Counted from the first letter of the stretch, positions 1 through 8,783 are shown. The stretch: 64,000 nucleotides of DNA from Castellaniella sp049650445 (GCF_049650445.1 NZ_JBASAD010000016.1:124001-188000); one strand, 5' to 3'. Made by a program: numbers and translations. Notes: generated by a model from the sequence alone, not told the origin.

Positions 1-1
1 A

Positions 2-529
2 GGCGCCCGCTCGACGGGCGCCGTCGTCGACATCAAGCGCGTGCCGGAACTGGTCCCCGAAGACATCGCCCGCAAGTCCGGCTACAAGCTCGACCAGGCT
101 GCGCCCGTGGCTCAGGTCAAGGATCTGGTCGACTACGACGCCATCCTGATCGGCTGCGGCACCCGCTTCGGGCGCATGTGTTCGCAGATGGCGAACTTCC
201 TGGATCAGGCGGGCGGCCTGTGGGCCAGCGGCCAACTCAACGGCAAGGTCGGCGCGGCCTTCACCAGTACCGCCACGCAGCACGGCGGCCAGGAAATGAC
301 GTTGTTCTCCATCATCGCGAACATGCTCCACTTCGGCTTCGTGATCGTGGGTCTGCCCTACAGCTTCCAGGGCCAGATGCGCCTGGACGAAGTCACCGGC
401 GGCGCGCCCTACGGGGCTTCCACCATTGCAGGAGGCGATGGCTCGCGCAAACCATCCGCCAACGAGCTGGACGGCGCGCGCTACCAGGGCAAGCACGCGG
501 CGGAAGTGGCGAACAAGCTGTTCGGGTAA
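2..529 (+). CDS. wrbA: NAD(P)H:quinone oxidoreductase WrbA, C-terminal part
   Basis: FMN-binding flavodoxin-like quinone reductase of the WrbA family, which makes two-electron reductions of quinones in the cytosol. The frame is open from base 2, so the start and roughly the first 25 residues lie outside the window; 175 residues are visible. Family landmarks in order are VDIKRVPELVPE near the start, TRFGRMCSQMANFLDQ, the TSTATQHGGQE stretch, VGLPYSFQGQ, and a C-terminal GGAPYGASTIAGGDGSR that belongs to the flavin site. It is followed at once by a strong bidirectional terminator shared with rarA. Confidence 0.93.
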   Translation, partial: GARSTGAVVDIKRVPELVPEDIARKSGYKLDQAAPVAQVKDLVDYDAILIGCGTRFGRMCSQMANFLDQAGGLWASGQLNGKVGAAFTSTATQHGGQEMTLFSIIANMLHFGFVIVGLPYSFQGQMRLDEVTGGAPYGASTIAGGDGSRKPSANELDGARYQGKHAAEVANKLFG

Positions 530-544
530 GGCCGAGGCACATGG

Positions 545-568
545 AAAAAGGGGCCAAGGCCCCTTTTT
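545..568. terminator. bidirectional intrinsic terminator between wrbA and rarA
   Basis: Perfect hairpin: A5 then GGGGCC, a two-base AA loop, GGCCCC, then T5. It works as drawn on both strands, 16 bases after the wrbA stop and just past the rarA stop, so it serves both convergent genes. Confidence 0.9.
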
Positions 569-569
569 C

Positions 570-1931
570 CTATTCCTGCCCCGCGTCCTCGTCCCACGCC
601 CGCAACTGCGCCAGTTTTTCGCCGATCTTCAGTTCCAGGCCCCGGGGCACCGGCCGATACCAGCCCGGCTCGGCGATACCATCGGGGAAATAGGTTTCCC
701 CCGCCGCGTAGGCGTTGGGTTCGTCATGGGCATAGCGGTAGGCATGGCCGTAGCCCAGTTCCTTCATGAGCTTGGTCGGCGCGTTGCGCAGATGCACAGG
801 GACTTCGCGGCTCTTGTCCTGCTTCACGAAGGCGCGCGCCTGGTTGTAGGCCATGTAGCCTGCGTTGCTCTTGGCGGCGACCGCCAGGTAGATGACGGCC
901 TGCCCCAGGGCCAGCTCGCCTTCGGGACTGCCCAGGCGCTCGTAGGTCAGCGCCGCGTCGTTGGCGATCTGCAAGGCGCGCGGGTCGGCCAGGCCGATGT
1001 CTTCCCAGGCCATGCGCACGATGCGGCGCGACAGGTAACGTGGGTCGGCGCCGCCGTCCAGCATGCGCGTCAGCCAGTACAAGGCGGCGTCCGGGTGCGA
1101 GCCGCGCACCGATTTGTGCAGCGCCGAGATCTGATCGTAGAAATTGTCCCCGCCCTTGTCGAAGCGGCGGCTGTTCAGGGTCAGGGCGTTTTCGATGAAA
1201 CCGGCGTCGATCCGCGTGACGCCACTGGCGCCCGCTGCGGTCTGGCACTGCTCCAGCAGGTTCAACAAGCGACGGGCGTCGCCGTCGGCGTAGCCCACCA
1301 GGGTATCGAGAGCCAGATCATCGAACACCAGACCGTCCATGGCCTGGGATTGGGCCCGCCGCGCCAACTGGCGCAATTCGTCTTCGCCCAGCGACTTCAG
1401 CACGTAGACCTGGGCACGCGACAGCAGGGCGGAATTGACTTCGAACGACGGGTTTTCCGTCGTCGCGCCGATGAAGGTCACCAGGCCGCTTTCGACGAAG
1501 GGCAGCAGCGCGTCCTGCTGGGACTTGTTGAAGCGATGGATTTCATCCACGAACAGGATGGTGGGCTGGCCCCGGGCCAGGTTCTGTTCGGCCTGCGCCA
1601 TGGCGGCGCGGATGTCCTTGACGCCGGAAAACACGGCCGACAAGGCGATGAACGCACAATCGAAGGCCGTGGCGGTCAGCCGCGCCAGAGTGGTCTTGCC
1701 CACCCCCGGCGGCCCCCAGAAGATCATGGAATGCGGCTTGCCCGACTGGAAGGCCAGCCGCAATGGCTTGCCCTCGCCCAGCAGATGCGACTGCCCAATG
1801 ACCTCGTCCAGGCTGCGCGGGCGCAGCACCTCGGCCAAGGGGGCGTGCGCCGGTTTGGCGCTGGCGCGCGCCGGTGCGGCCGCATCCGCAAAATCGGGGT
1901 CGTCACCCAGCAGATCGCCCTGATTCGCCAT
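570..1931 (-). CDS. rarA: Replication-associated recombination protein A (RarA/MgsA AAA+ ATPase)
   Basis: AAA+ ATPase of the clamp-loader-like RarA/MgsA/Mgs1 family, which acts at stalled replication forks in the cytosol. 453 residues, the usual family length. Walker A GPPGVGKT at residues 73-80 and Walker B ILFVDEIH at 125-132, followed by the family-typical RFNKSQQDALLPFVE; sensor region GATTENPSFEVN lies near 150. The C-terminal half carries the conserved MAWEDIGLADPRAL and GYMAYNQA segments of the tetramerisation domain. Start ATG at 1931 lies 7 bases after the lolA stop, so lolA and rarA are probably co-transcribed from ftsK, as in other beta- and gammaproteobacteria. Confidence 0.96.
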   Translation of the reverse strand: MANQGDLLGDDPDFADAAAPARASAKPAHAPLAEVLRPRSLDEVIGQSHLLGEGKPLRLAFQSGKPHSMIFWGPPGVGKTTLARLTATAFDCAFIALSAVFSGVKDIRAAMAQAEQNLARGQPTILFVDEIHRFNKSQQDALLPFVESGLVTFIGATTENPSFEVNSALLSRAQVYVLKSLGEDELRQLARRAQSQAMDGLVFDDLALDTLVGYADGDARRLLNLLEQCQTAAGASGVTRIDAGFIENALTLNSRRFDKGGDNFYDQISALHKSVRGSHPDAALYWLTRMLDGGADPRYLSRRIVRMAWEDIGLADPRALQIANDAALTYERLGSPEGELALGQAVIYLAVAAKSNAGYMAYNQARAFVKQDKSREVPVHLRNAPTKLMKELGYGHAYRYAHDEPNAYAAGETYFPDGIAEPGWYRPVPRGLELKIGEKLAQLRAWDEDAGQE

Positions 1932-1938
1932 GGCCGAT

Positions 1939-2592
1939 TTAATCCATCTTCACGAGATCGGCGCCCTTGGGCACCGTGAATTTGAACTGCCCGGCGGGAA
2001 TGTCGGGATTGGCCTTCAGGTCTGTGAAGACGATGCGCGAGACCTGAGCAAAGGCGTCCAGCAACTCCAGCCGCCGAGGCAGGCCACCGGAAAAACCGAT
2101 GTCCGCATGGACGAAGCCGGCGTCCGGGGTCTTGGGCACGGCGCGCAGCCATTGCAGGCCGTCACGGTCGGGTTGGGGCTGGAGGTTGAAAGCCTCGTCC
2201 AGCGATCCCGAACCGAACAGCAGCGCGGCCGGCGAGGCGCCGACGGCCTGGCTGGCGCGACGTTCCGTGACCTGCTCCAGATCGGGGTCATACTGATAGA
2301 CATGCTGCCCATCGGACACGATCAATTGTTCGTAGGGCGCGCGGACTTCCCAGCGGAATTTCCCGGGCCGCTGAAAGGCGAAAGCGCCACTTTGCGGCTT
2401 CTGGGCAGCGCCTTTGCCGTCGGTCCGTTCCTGGCTGAACTGGCCAGTGGCGGATTTGACCTTGCTGACGAAGGCCTGCAACTGTGCCTGCGCCGGTTCG
2501 GCCGCCCAGGAAAAACCGGGCAGTCCCGCCAGGCCGCACCACACGATGGCCGCAGCCAGGACGCGGCGGCGGTTGGAAAAATCGACGTTCAT
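1939..2592 (-). CDS. lolA: Outer-membrane lipoprotein carrier protein LolA
   Basis: Periplasmic chaperone that takes lipoproteins from the LolCDE ABC transporter and passes them to LolB. 217 residues from ATG at 2592; an in-frame GTG at 2601 would overlap the ftsK stop and add three residues. An N-terminal signal peptide (RRR, then a hydrophobic stretch ending SWA-AEPA) is clear. LolA landmarks follow: ATGQFSQER, SGAFAFQRPGKFRWEVRAPYEQLIVSDGQHVYQYDPDLEQVTER read in short steps, and PRRLELLDAFAQVSRIVFTDL. It sits between ftsK and rarA on the same strand with almost no spacing, the standard ftsK-lolA-rarA order. Confidence 0.94.
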   Translation of the reverse strand: MNVDFSNRRRVLAAAIVWCGLAGLPGFSWAAEPAQAQLQAFVSKVKSATGQFSQERTDGKGAAQKPQSGAFAFQRPGKFRWEVRAPYEQLIVSDGQHVYQYDPDLEQVTERRASQAVGASPAALLFGSGSLDEAFNLQPQPDRDGLQWLRAVPKTPDAGFVHADIGFSGGLPRRLELLDAFAQVSRIVFTDLKANPDIPAGQFKFTVPKGADLVKMD

Positions 2593-2597
2593 AGGGA

Positions 2598-4952
2598 TCA
2601 CTCGTCCTCGCCGGCCTTGGCCGGCACCAGGATGTCGCGGTTGCCGTTGGGCTGCTGGGGGCTGACCAGCCCCGCGTGTTCCATTTGTTCCAGAATCCGT
2701 GCCGAGCGGTTGTAGCCGATTCGCAGATTGCGCTGCACGAAGGAGATCGAGGCCCTGCGGCTGCGCATCACGACCTCGACGGCCTGATCGTACAGCGGAT
2801 CGCTTTCCGCGTCGGCAAAGCCCGTGACGGAGCCGAGCCCGTCGCCGGTCTCGCCTTCGCCGGCGCCTTCCAGCAGGCCCTCGACATAATCGGGTTCGCC
2901 TTCGGCCTTCAGGGCCTCGACCACGCGGTGGACTTCGTCATCATGCACGAAGGCGCCGTGGACCCGTGTCGGCATGCTGGTGCCCGGCGGCTGGTAAAGC
3001 ATATCGCCCATCCCCAGCAGGGTTTCAGCGCCCATCTGGTCGAGGATGGTGCGCGAATCGATCTTGGACGAAACCTGGAAAGCAATGCGCGTGGGGATGT
3101 TGGCCTTGATCAGGCCGGTGATGACGTCCACGCTGGGGCGCTGGGTGGCCAGGATCAGGTGGATGCCGGCGGCGCGGGCCTTCTGGGCCAGCCGGGCGAT
3201 CAGTTCCTCGACCTTCTTGCCCACCACCATCATCAGGTCGGCCAGTTCGTCGATCACCACCACGATCATGGGCAGCGTGCCCAGAGGTTCGGGCGCGTCG
3301 GGCGTCAGCGAGAAGGGATTGGGAATGGGTTCCTCGCGCTTTTGCGCATCCCGGATCTTGGTGTTGTAGCCCGCCAGATTGCGCACTCCGAGCTTGCTCA
3401 TCAGCTTGTAGCGCTTTTCCATTTCGGCCACGCACCAATTCAGGGCATTGGCCGCGTGGCGCATGTCGGTGACCACGGGGGCCAGCAGATGGGGAATGCC
3501 CTCGTAGACGGACATTTCCAGCATCTTCGGGTCGATCAGGATCAGACGCACCTGGGTGGCGTCGGCCTTGTAGAGCAGCGACAGGATCATGGCGTTGATC
3601 CCGACCGATTTGCCCGAACCGGTGGTGCCGGCCACCAGCAGGTGGGGCATCTTGCCCAGGTCGGCCACCACCGGATTGCCGGCGATGTCCTTGCCCAGTG
3701 CCATCGTCAGCATGGACGTGCTGGTGTGATAGACCTGGGACCCCAGGATTTCCGACAGGCGCACCGTCTGGCGCCGAGGATTGGGCAGTTCCAGTCCCAT
3801 CAGGTTCTTGCCCGGGATGGTCTCCACCACCCGGATGCGGACCAGACTGAGCGCACGGGCCAGGTCCTTGGCCAGATTGACGATCTGGCTGCCCTTGACG
3901 CCGGTGGCCGGCTCGATCTCGTAGCGCGTGATGACCGGCCCGGCCTGGGCGGCCACGACGGTGACGCTGACGCCAAAGTCGGACAGTTTCTTTTCGATCA
4001 GGCGCGAGGTGTATTCGATGGTTTCCGGCGAGACGGTTTCCAGGGATTGCTCCACCGGGTCCAGCAGCGACAGGGCCGGCAGGCTGCCCGCCATCGACGG
4101 ATCATCGCGTGCAGTGAACAGGGCCTGCTGTTTTTCCTGCTGGACGCGTGGGGATTTCGGCACGGTGGTGACGGTGGGCTCGATACGCACCGGCTGCTCG
4201 TGCACCAGTTGGGTCTGGCGGGTCTCGACGATTTCCTGGCGCTCGGCCTGGGCCGTGACGCCCACGCGGCGATCCTGCCAGGCGTTTTTCAGGTCCCGCA
4301 GGCGACGCCAGGCGAGTTCGATGGCGTAGCCGACACGTTCGGACACGTTCAGCCAGGAAAAGCCGAAGAACAGACTGGAGCCCATGACGATGAAGGCCAG
4401 CAGCAGCAAGGTGCTGCCCGCCCCGCCCATCAACCGGGCCAGGGCGCCTGCCAGCAACTGGCCCAACTGGCCGCCCGCCCCGGCGGGCAGTGCGCCCCCC
4501 CAGACCTGCAGCCGCAGGGCCTCGACGCCCATGCAGCCCAGAAACAGCAGGGTATAGCCGATGCCGACTTCCCAGCGCACACGCGGCAGCAGTTCCGGGA
4601 CCTTGCTGGGCAGCACCGCCCGGGACAGGCGGTAGAATCCCGCCGCCACCCGGCGCAGCAACAGCAGCACCCACAGCCAGGCGGACGCGCCGCACAGATA
4701 CAGCAGCAGATCGGCGACATACGCGCCAAACGTGCCGCCCCAGTTGTGGACCACGCCGCCATGCACGGAATGGGACCAGCCCGGGTCAGTGCGCGACCAG
4801 GTGGCCAGCACCAGGATCAGCCAGCAGGCCAACGCCGCCAACAGCACCCAGCGGGCTTCGCGGAACAGGCCCGAGAGGCGTGTCTGCAGGGGCGAGGGGC
4901 CATTGCGCACGTTGCGGGAGGAACGGGTGGGGGTCGCCGGAATTCTTGCCAT
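2598..4952 (-). CDS. ftsK: DNA translocase FtsK
   Basis: Septum-anchored DNA pump that sorts chromosome termini and activates XerCD at dif. 784 residues, a short-linker FtsK as is usual in Burkholderiales. The N-terminus (about 30-200) has four hydrophobic segments for the membrane domain; a modest linker follows; the motor carries Walker A GTTGSGKS and Walker B IVVVIDELADLM; the last 65 residues (DQAVEVVMRSRRASISFVQRNL and onward) form the gamma winged helix that reads KOPS. Start ATG at 4952 faces trxB across a 45-base divergent gap. Confidence 0.96.
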   Translation of the reverse strand: MARIPATPTRSSRNVRNGPSPLQTRLSGLFREARWVLLAALACWLILVLATWSRTDPGWSHSVHGGVVHNWGGTFGAYVADLLLYLCGASAWLWVLLLLRRVAAGFYRLSRAVLPSKVPELLPRVRWEVGIGYTLLFLGCMGVEALRLQVWGGALPAGAGGQLGQLLAGALARLMGGAGSTLLLLAFIVMGSSLFFGFSWLNVSERVGYAIELAWRRLRDLKNAWQDRRVGVTAQAERQEIVETRQTQLVHEQPVRIEPTVTTVPKSPRVQQEKQQALFTARDDPSMAGSLPALSLLDPVEQSLETVSPETIEYTSRLIEKKLSDFGVSVTVVAAQAGPVITRYEIEPATGVKGSQIVNLAKDLARALSLVRIRVVETIPGKNLMGLELPNPRRQTVRLSEILGSQVYHTSTSMLTMALGKDIAGNPVVADLGKMPHLLVAGTTGSGKSVGINAMILSLLYKADATQVRLILIDPKMLEMSVYEGIPHLLAPVVTDMRHAANALNWCVAEMEKRYKLMSKLGVRNLAGYNTKIRDAQKREEPIPNPFSLTPDAPEPLGTLPMIVVVIDELADLMMVVGKKVEELIARLAQKARAAGIHLILATQRPSVDVITGLIKANIPTRIAFQVSSKIDSRTILDQMGAETLLGMGDMLYQPPGTSMPTRVHGAFVHDDEVHRVVEALKAEGEPDYVEGLLEGAGEGETGDGLGSVTGFADAESDPLYDQAVEVVMRSRRASISFVQRNLRIGYNRSARILEQMEHAGLVSPQQPNGNRDILVPAKAGEDE

Positions 4953-4958
4953 CGGATC

Positions 4959-4966
4959 ATTATAAT
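4959..4966. promoter_or_regulatory. overlapping -10-like hexamers between ftsK and trxB
   Basis: The 8-base core ATTATAAT gives a TATAAT on the plus strand (4961-4966) and another on the minus strand (4964-4959). Either could serve trxB or ftsK, though no good -35 is visible and the ftsK start would be almost leaderless. Confidence 0.35.
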
Positions 4967-4997
4967 TGCGGGGTCAATGTCGAACGGATTTTCAGCG

Positions 4998-5957
4998 ATG
5001 TCCAGCGCAAAACACGCCAAACTCATCATTCTCGGGTCCGGCCCGGCGGGCTACACCGCCGCCGTCTACGCCGCGCGCGCCAACCTGTCGCCGGTCCTGA
5101 TCACCGGCCTGGAACAGGGCGGCCAACTGATGACCACGACCGAGGTCGACAACTGGCCGGCCGACGTCGCCGGCGTCCAGGGCCCCGACCTGATGCAGCG
5201 CTTCATGGAACACGCCCAGCGCTTCAACACCGAAATGGTGTTCGACCACATCGCCAGCGTGGACCTGTCCAGGCGCCCCTTCATGCTGACCGGCGACACG
5301 GGCGCAACCTACACCTGCGATTCCCTGATCATCGCCACGGGGGCCTCGGCCCAGTACCTGGGCCTGCCGTCCGAGCAGTCCTTCATGGGGCGCGGCGTGT
5401 CGGCCTGCGCCACCTGCGACGGCTTTTTCTACAAGAACCAGGACGTGGTCGTGGTCGGCGGCGGCAACACCGCCGTCGAAGAAGCCCTGTATTTGTCCAA
5501 CATCTGCCGCACCGTCACCCTGGTGCACCGCCGCGACAAATTCCGTGCCGAACCCATCCTGGTCGACAAGCTGATGGAAAAGGTCGAACACGGCAATATG
5601 CGCCTGGCGCTGTTCCGCACGCTGGACGAGGTGCTGGGTGACGATTCCGGCGTCACCGGGGTGCGGCTGCGCAATACGCAGAACGACGAAACCGAGGACC
5701 TGGCCGTCATGGGCGCCTTCATCGCCATCGGCCATAAGCCCAACACGGGCATCTTCGAAGGCCAGCTCACCATGGAAAACGGCTACATCACCACCCGCAG
5801 CGGCCTGCAGGGCCTGGCCACCATGACCTCCGTGCCCGGCGTCTTCGCCGCCGGCGACGTGCAGGACCATGTCTATCGCCAGGCCATCACCAGCGCCGGC
5901 ACCGGCTGCATGGCCGCCCTGGACGCCCAGCGCTGGCTGGAGAGCGAAGGCCTGTAA
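4998..5957 (+). CDS. trxB: Thioredoxin-disulfide reductase
   Basis: FAD enzyme that passes electrons from NADPH to thioredoxin in the cytosol. 319 residues from ATG 4998; an in-frame ATG at 4977 would add seven residues. The FAD site GSGPAGY lies at the N-terminus, the redox-active CATC in SACATCDGFF near residue 138, the NADPH site VVGGGNTAVEEALYL near 155, and the C-terminal GVFAAGDVQDHVYRQAITSAGTG in the second FAD segment. The next gene begins one base after the stop. The long open frame upstream is antisense to ftsK and not coding. Confidence 0.97.
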   Translation: MSSAKHAKLIILGSGPAGYTAAVYAARANLSPVLITGLEQGGQLMTTTEVDNWPADVAGVQGPDLMQRFMEHAQRFNTEMVFDHIASVDLSRRPFMLTGDTGATYTCDSLIIATGASAQYLGLPSEQSFMGRGVSACATCDGFFYKNQDVVVVGGGNTAVEEALYLSNICRTVTLVHRRDKFRAEPILVDKLMEKVEHGNMRLALFRTLDEVLGDDSGVTGVRLRNTQNDETEDLAVMGAFIAIGHKPNTGIFEGQLTMENGYITTRSGLQGLATMTSVPGVFAAGDVQDHVYRQAITSAGTGCMAALDAQRWLESEGL

Positions 5958-5958
5958 G

Positions 5959-6717
5959 TTGAAGGCCTCCAAGTCGTCTCTGGCCGACCTGCGCCGTCTG
6001 CGCGCCGAGGCCGTCCCGCCTGAACCGCCCCCCGCCCCGCGCCGCCCGACCGGCAAAAAGCGCGGCGATCGGGGCGCGTCCGCACGTCCGCAAGACGACA
6101 AGGCAGGTGCCCCGGCGGCACATCGGGACGACGAGCCGCAAACAGCCCCTCCCCTGGACCTGGCTGATCGTGCCCTGTTCCGCCAGGCCATGCGCTTCGT
6201 GCAGCCCTTGCCGGACCACGGCCCCCGCGCCAGGGCGGGCGGCGCACGGCGCGACTCCGCATCCCTGCTGCAAGCCCGGCGCCAGCATGCCCAGGGTGCC
6301 ACTGCTGAATCAAAAGCGGTGCCGACCCACAAGCAGCGGCGCAAGACCCCGGCCTTCGACCCCGAGGCCGACGCCTTCCTGCAGACGGGCTGCGGCCCGG
6401 ACCTGCTGCGCGGCCTGCGACGCGGCAAATGGATACCCCAGGCGTCGCTGGACCTGCACGGCAGCACCCTGGAGCAGGCCCGCGAACGCCTCGACCGGTT
6501 CCTGGCCTCGTGCCTGGAACACGACATCCGCTGTGTGCGCGTCATCCACGGCAAGGGCATTGGTTCGCGCCAGGGTGAACCCGTCCTGAAGGCCGCGATC
6601 CGCCGGCACCTGTGCCGCCTGGAGGCGGTCCAGGCCTGGGTCCAGTGCGGCGAACGCGAGGGAGGAGACGGTGCCCTGCATGCCCTGCTGCGGCTGCCCG
6701 GGCAGCCCGAGAACTGA
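5959..6717 (+). CDS. Smr/MutS2-C domain protein
   Basis: Small MutS-related (Smr) domain protein, a nuclease-like fold found alone in many proteobacteria. 252 residues from a TTG at 5959, which gives MKASKSSLADLRRLR, a beginning typical of this family in the Alcaligenaceae; GAAGG inside the end of trxB serves as ribosome binding site. The first 130 residues are charged and proline-rich. The Smr domain occupies about 170-250 with SLDLHGSTLEQAR (DLHG motif) and RVIHGKGIGS (HGKG motif), the two catalytic signatures. Translation is probably coupled to trxB. Its physiological target is not known. Confidence 0.88.
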   Translation: MKASKSSLADLRRLRAEAVPPEPPPAPRRPTGKKRGDRGASARPQDDKAGAPAAHRDDEPQTAPPLDLADRALFRQAMRFVQPLPDHGPRARAGGARRDSASLLQARRQHAQGATAESKAVPTHKQRRKTPAFDPEADAFLQTGCGPDLLRGLRRGKWIPQASLDLHGSTLEQARERLDRFLASCLEHDIRCVRVIHGKGIGSRQGEPVLKAAIRRHLCRLEAVQAWVQCGEREGGDGALHALLRLPGQPEN

Positions 6718-6788
6718 CGACGCACCAACGACCCGCACCGACGCCGCCCATCCCGCACCCCACCCATCCGCACTGACCGGAGCCTCCG

Positions 6789-7124
6789 ATGAACCCTAGC
6801 TGGATCTACCTGAGCATCGCCATCGTGGCCGAAGTCATCGCCACATCCGCCCTGAAGGTCTCGGACGGCTTCTCGCGCCCCCTGCCCTCAACGATCACCG
6901 TCATCGGCTACGGGCTGGCGTTCTATCTGCTGGCCCTGGCGCTGAAGACCATTCCCGTCGGCATCGCCTACGCGGTCTGGTCGGGTGCGGGCATCGTCGC
7001 CATCGCCCTGATCGGCTATTTCATCTTCGGTCAGACGCTGGACACCCCCGCCCTGATCGGCATCGGCCTGATCCTGGCGGGCGTGCTGGTGCTGAACGTG
7101 TTTTCCGCCTCAGGCGGGCACTAA
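6789..7124 (+). CDS. Small multidrug resistance (SMR) family transporter
   Basis: Four-helix inner-membrane proton antiporter of the EmrE/QacE/SugE family. 111 residues, the exact family size, with four hydrophobic helices. Glu15 in AIVAEVIAT matches the essential proton- and drug-binding glutamate (Glu14 in EmrE). The YLLALALKTIPVGIAYAVWSG stretch has the conserved GxAYAVWSGxG loop between helices 2 and 3. An EmrE-type rather than a guanidinium (Gdx/SugE) exporter is likely because of the AYAVWSGAGIV context, but substrate cannot be told. The ribosome binding site GGAG lies 7 bases upstream. Its 3' end overlaps that of the speD-speE fusion by 15 bases. Confidence 0.9.
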   Translation: MNPSWIYLSIAIVAEVIATSALKVSDGFSRPLPSTITVIGYGLAFYLLALALKTIPVGIAYAVWSGAGIVAIALIGYFIFGQTLDTPALIGIGLILAGVLVLNVFSASGGH

Positions 7125-8375
7125 GACCGGCGCCGGCATCAGGCGCCGGTAGCGTGCCGGCAGGGCGAACAAGGCCCCGTGGAATTCGGCACTGTAGACC
7201 TGCAGTTCGCCAATGCCCCGAGCCTGCAGGCGGGCCTCGACGTCCCCTGGCGTCAGTTCGACCGGATCGAGCATATCCGACGCCACCGCCAGGGCCCAGT
7301 ACGAACCGTACAGCGGGATGTGCAGGCCATAGCCGCTGACCCGCGCAAAGACCTCGCCCAGGGCCGCCGCCAGACCGGACACCTGATCCGGTTCGTGGAA
7401 CGGCGCCCCCAGATGCAGCACCAGGGCGCCGCCCGACGCCAGGATGCCCTGACACGCCTCGAAGAACGCCTGGGTGTACAGCGGCCCGGCCGGAGTCTCC
7501 GGATCGGTCAGGTCCAGATAGACGAGATCGAAGGTCTGGCCCGTTTCACCGCATTCGCGCACGAAAGCCGCTCCGTCCTGGATGCGGAGCGTCACCCGGG
7601 GATCGTCCAGACTGCCCCGGTGGATGGACTTCAGGTGCGTCCGCGCGATGTCCACCACGCCGCCGTCCAGTTCCACCAGGGTCGCGGCTTCGATACAGCG
7701 GTGCTTCAGCAGTTCTTCCAGCGCGCCGCCATCGCCGCCGCCGACGATCAGCGCCCGGCGCGGCGCCGGGTGCGCCAGCGCCGCCGGATGGATCAGGGCT
7801 TCGTGGTAGAACGCCTCATCCGCCTCGGACGTCATCAGGTGGCCGTCCAGGCGCAGCGTCAGCCCCAGTTCGCGCGATTCGAGCAGCTCCAGCCGCTGCA
7901 GGCCCGTGTCGCGCTCCAGAATCCGGCGATCGAAACGGAAACCGTATTCAGCGCCCTCGCTCAGAGGTTCCAGCAGCAGCTCGCCATCAGGCGACGGACC
8001 GTCGCGCTCCCCCCGCATCAGACGCTGGCGCTGACCTTGCGTGGGCTGAAAGGCGGTTTCGATCCGGGCGATCAACTGTTCCGCCCGAGCGGAGTTGTCG
8101 GCCTCGAAATTGCAGACGTAGACATCCAGCGTCACGCCGCCGCGTTCCGGCCAGGTGTGCACCGCCAGATGGGATTCGGCCAGCAGCAGCGTACCGGTCA
8201 CGCCCCCGGGCTGGCCCTGGTAGTCGGGAAAGGTATGCCATTTTTCACCGACGATGGTCAGGCCCGCGTCGAGCGTGGCCTGGCGGCACAAGTCGGCGAG
8301 GGCCGCCTCGTCGGTCAGCAGCGCGCTGTCGGACTGGCAGTGATAGAGATCTGCGGTGAGGTGCAGGCCTTGCAT
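7110..8375 (-). CDS. Fused S-adenosylmethionine decarboxylase-like / spermidine synthase-like protein (SpeD-SpeE)
   Basis: 421 residues combining two polyamine-pathway domains. Residues 1-115 are a class 1b SpeD domain: AESHLAVHTWPE places the self-cleaving pair at Glu67-Ser68, with His73 and Cys88, the same spacing as Ser63/His68/Cys83 of the Thermotoga enzyme, so a pyruvoyl group can form. Residues 150-400 are an aminopropyltransferase domain with ALIVGGGDGGALEELL, the acidic VELDGG, and YLDLTDPETPAGPLY (catalytic-aspartate segment). Decarboxylated SAM could thus be made and used in one chain to give spermidine. Start is ATG 8375, with GGGGGA 7 bases upstream; a TTG 15 bases earlier is less likely. 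SpeD-like domains can also decarboxylate ornithine or arginine, so substrate is inferred. Confidence 0.88.
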   Translation of the reverse strand: MQGLHLTADLYHCQSDSALLTDEAALADLCRQATLDAGLTIVGEKWHTFPDYQGQPGGVTGTLLLAESHLAVHTWPERGGVTLDVYVCNFEADNSARAEQLIARIETAFQPTQGQRQRLMRGERDGPSPDGELLLEPLSEGAEYGFRFDRRILERDTGLQRLELLESRELGLTLRLDGHLMTSEADEAFYHEALIHPAALAHPAPRRALIVGGGDGGALEELLKHRCIEAATLVELDGGVVDIARTHLKSIHRGSLDDPRVTLRIQDGAAFVRECGETGQTFDLVYLDLTDPETPAGPLYTQAFFEACQGILASGGALVLHLGAPFHEPDQVSGLAAALGEVFARVSGYGLHIPLYGSYWALAVASDMLDPVELTPGDVEARLQARGIGELQVYSAEFHGALFALPARYRRLMPAPVLVPA

Positions 8376-8783
8376 GATGGCATCCCCCAAAACAAAGGAT
8401 TGCGCGTCGTGCGCGGTGTCGCAGTCTGGCGGGGCGGCGTCTGCTGACGCACCCTGACCGCCAGTGCGGCGAAAAATCCATCGATGATAGATGAAGACTC
8501 ATTTTGAATCAAGATGAGTGCAGATTATCGCAAAAAGCAGCTTTTTTTATTTTCCAACCCTCTGGCCGGACGGCGCCGTCCGGGAGGCAGGCCGACGGCC
8601 GTGCATCTGGTGGACGCCGGAAATGGAACGGGGCCGACGATTGTGTCGTCGGCCCCGCCAGATTTCTGTTTTTTATGGGTACTGCTACAAATGAAAGCAC
8701 CCTCTCCGTGGTGCCAGTGCCCAGCAGGGCTGTCTCCTCACCTGCATGGGCTGCATTATGACGTCTGTATCTATAAATAACAC
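8376..8783. other. intergenic region with three inverted repeats
   Basis: No convincing gene. It holds AAAAAGC/GCTTTTT-like repeats at about 8531-8546, a perfect 18-base palindrome CCGGACGGCGCCGTCCGG at 8566-8583, and an 11-bp hairpin with a later T-run at 8630-8674. A weak plus-strand promoter-like pair (TTTTGA 8502-8507, 17 bases, TTATCG 8525-8530) precedes them. Confidence 0.6.
8630..8674 (+). terminator. orphan terminator-like hairpin
   Basis: Perfect 11-bp stem GGGGCCGACGA / TCGTCGGCCCC with loop TTGTG, then, after 12 bases, T6. The T-run lies on the plus-strand side although both flanking genes are on the minus strand, so it would end an unannotated plus-strand transcript. The gap before the T-run makes it non-standard. 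Confidence 0.4.

Noticed and set aside
426..1979. 517-codon open frame opposite rarA
   Set aside because: It is antisense to a clear RarA; in this GC-rich DNA the opposite strand often stays open. The protein has no family features.
2676..4997. very long N-terminal extension of trxB
   Set aside because: This part is antisense to ftsK; TrxB homology begins at the ATG at 4998 (or 4977).
8504..8761. 85-residue ORF in the gap after speD-speE
   Set aside because: No ribosome binding site, no family likeness, and it crosses inverted repeats.
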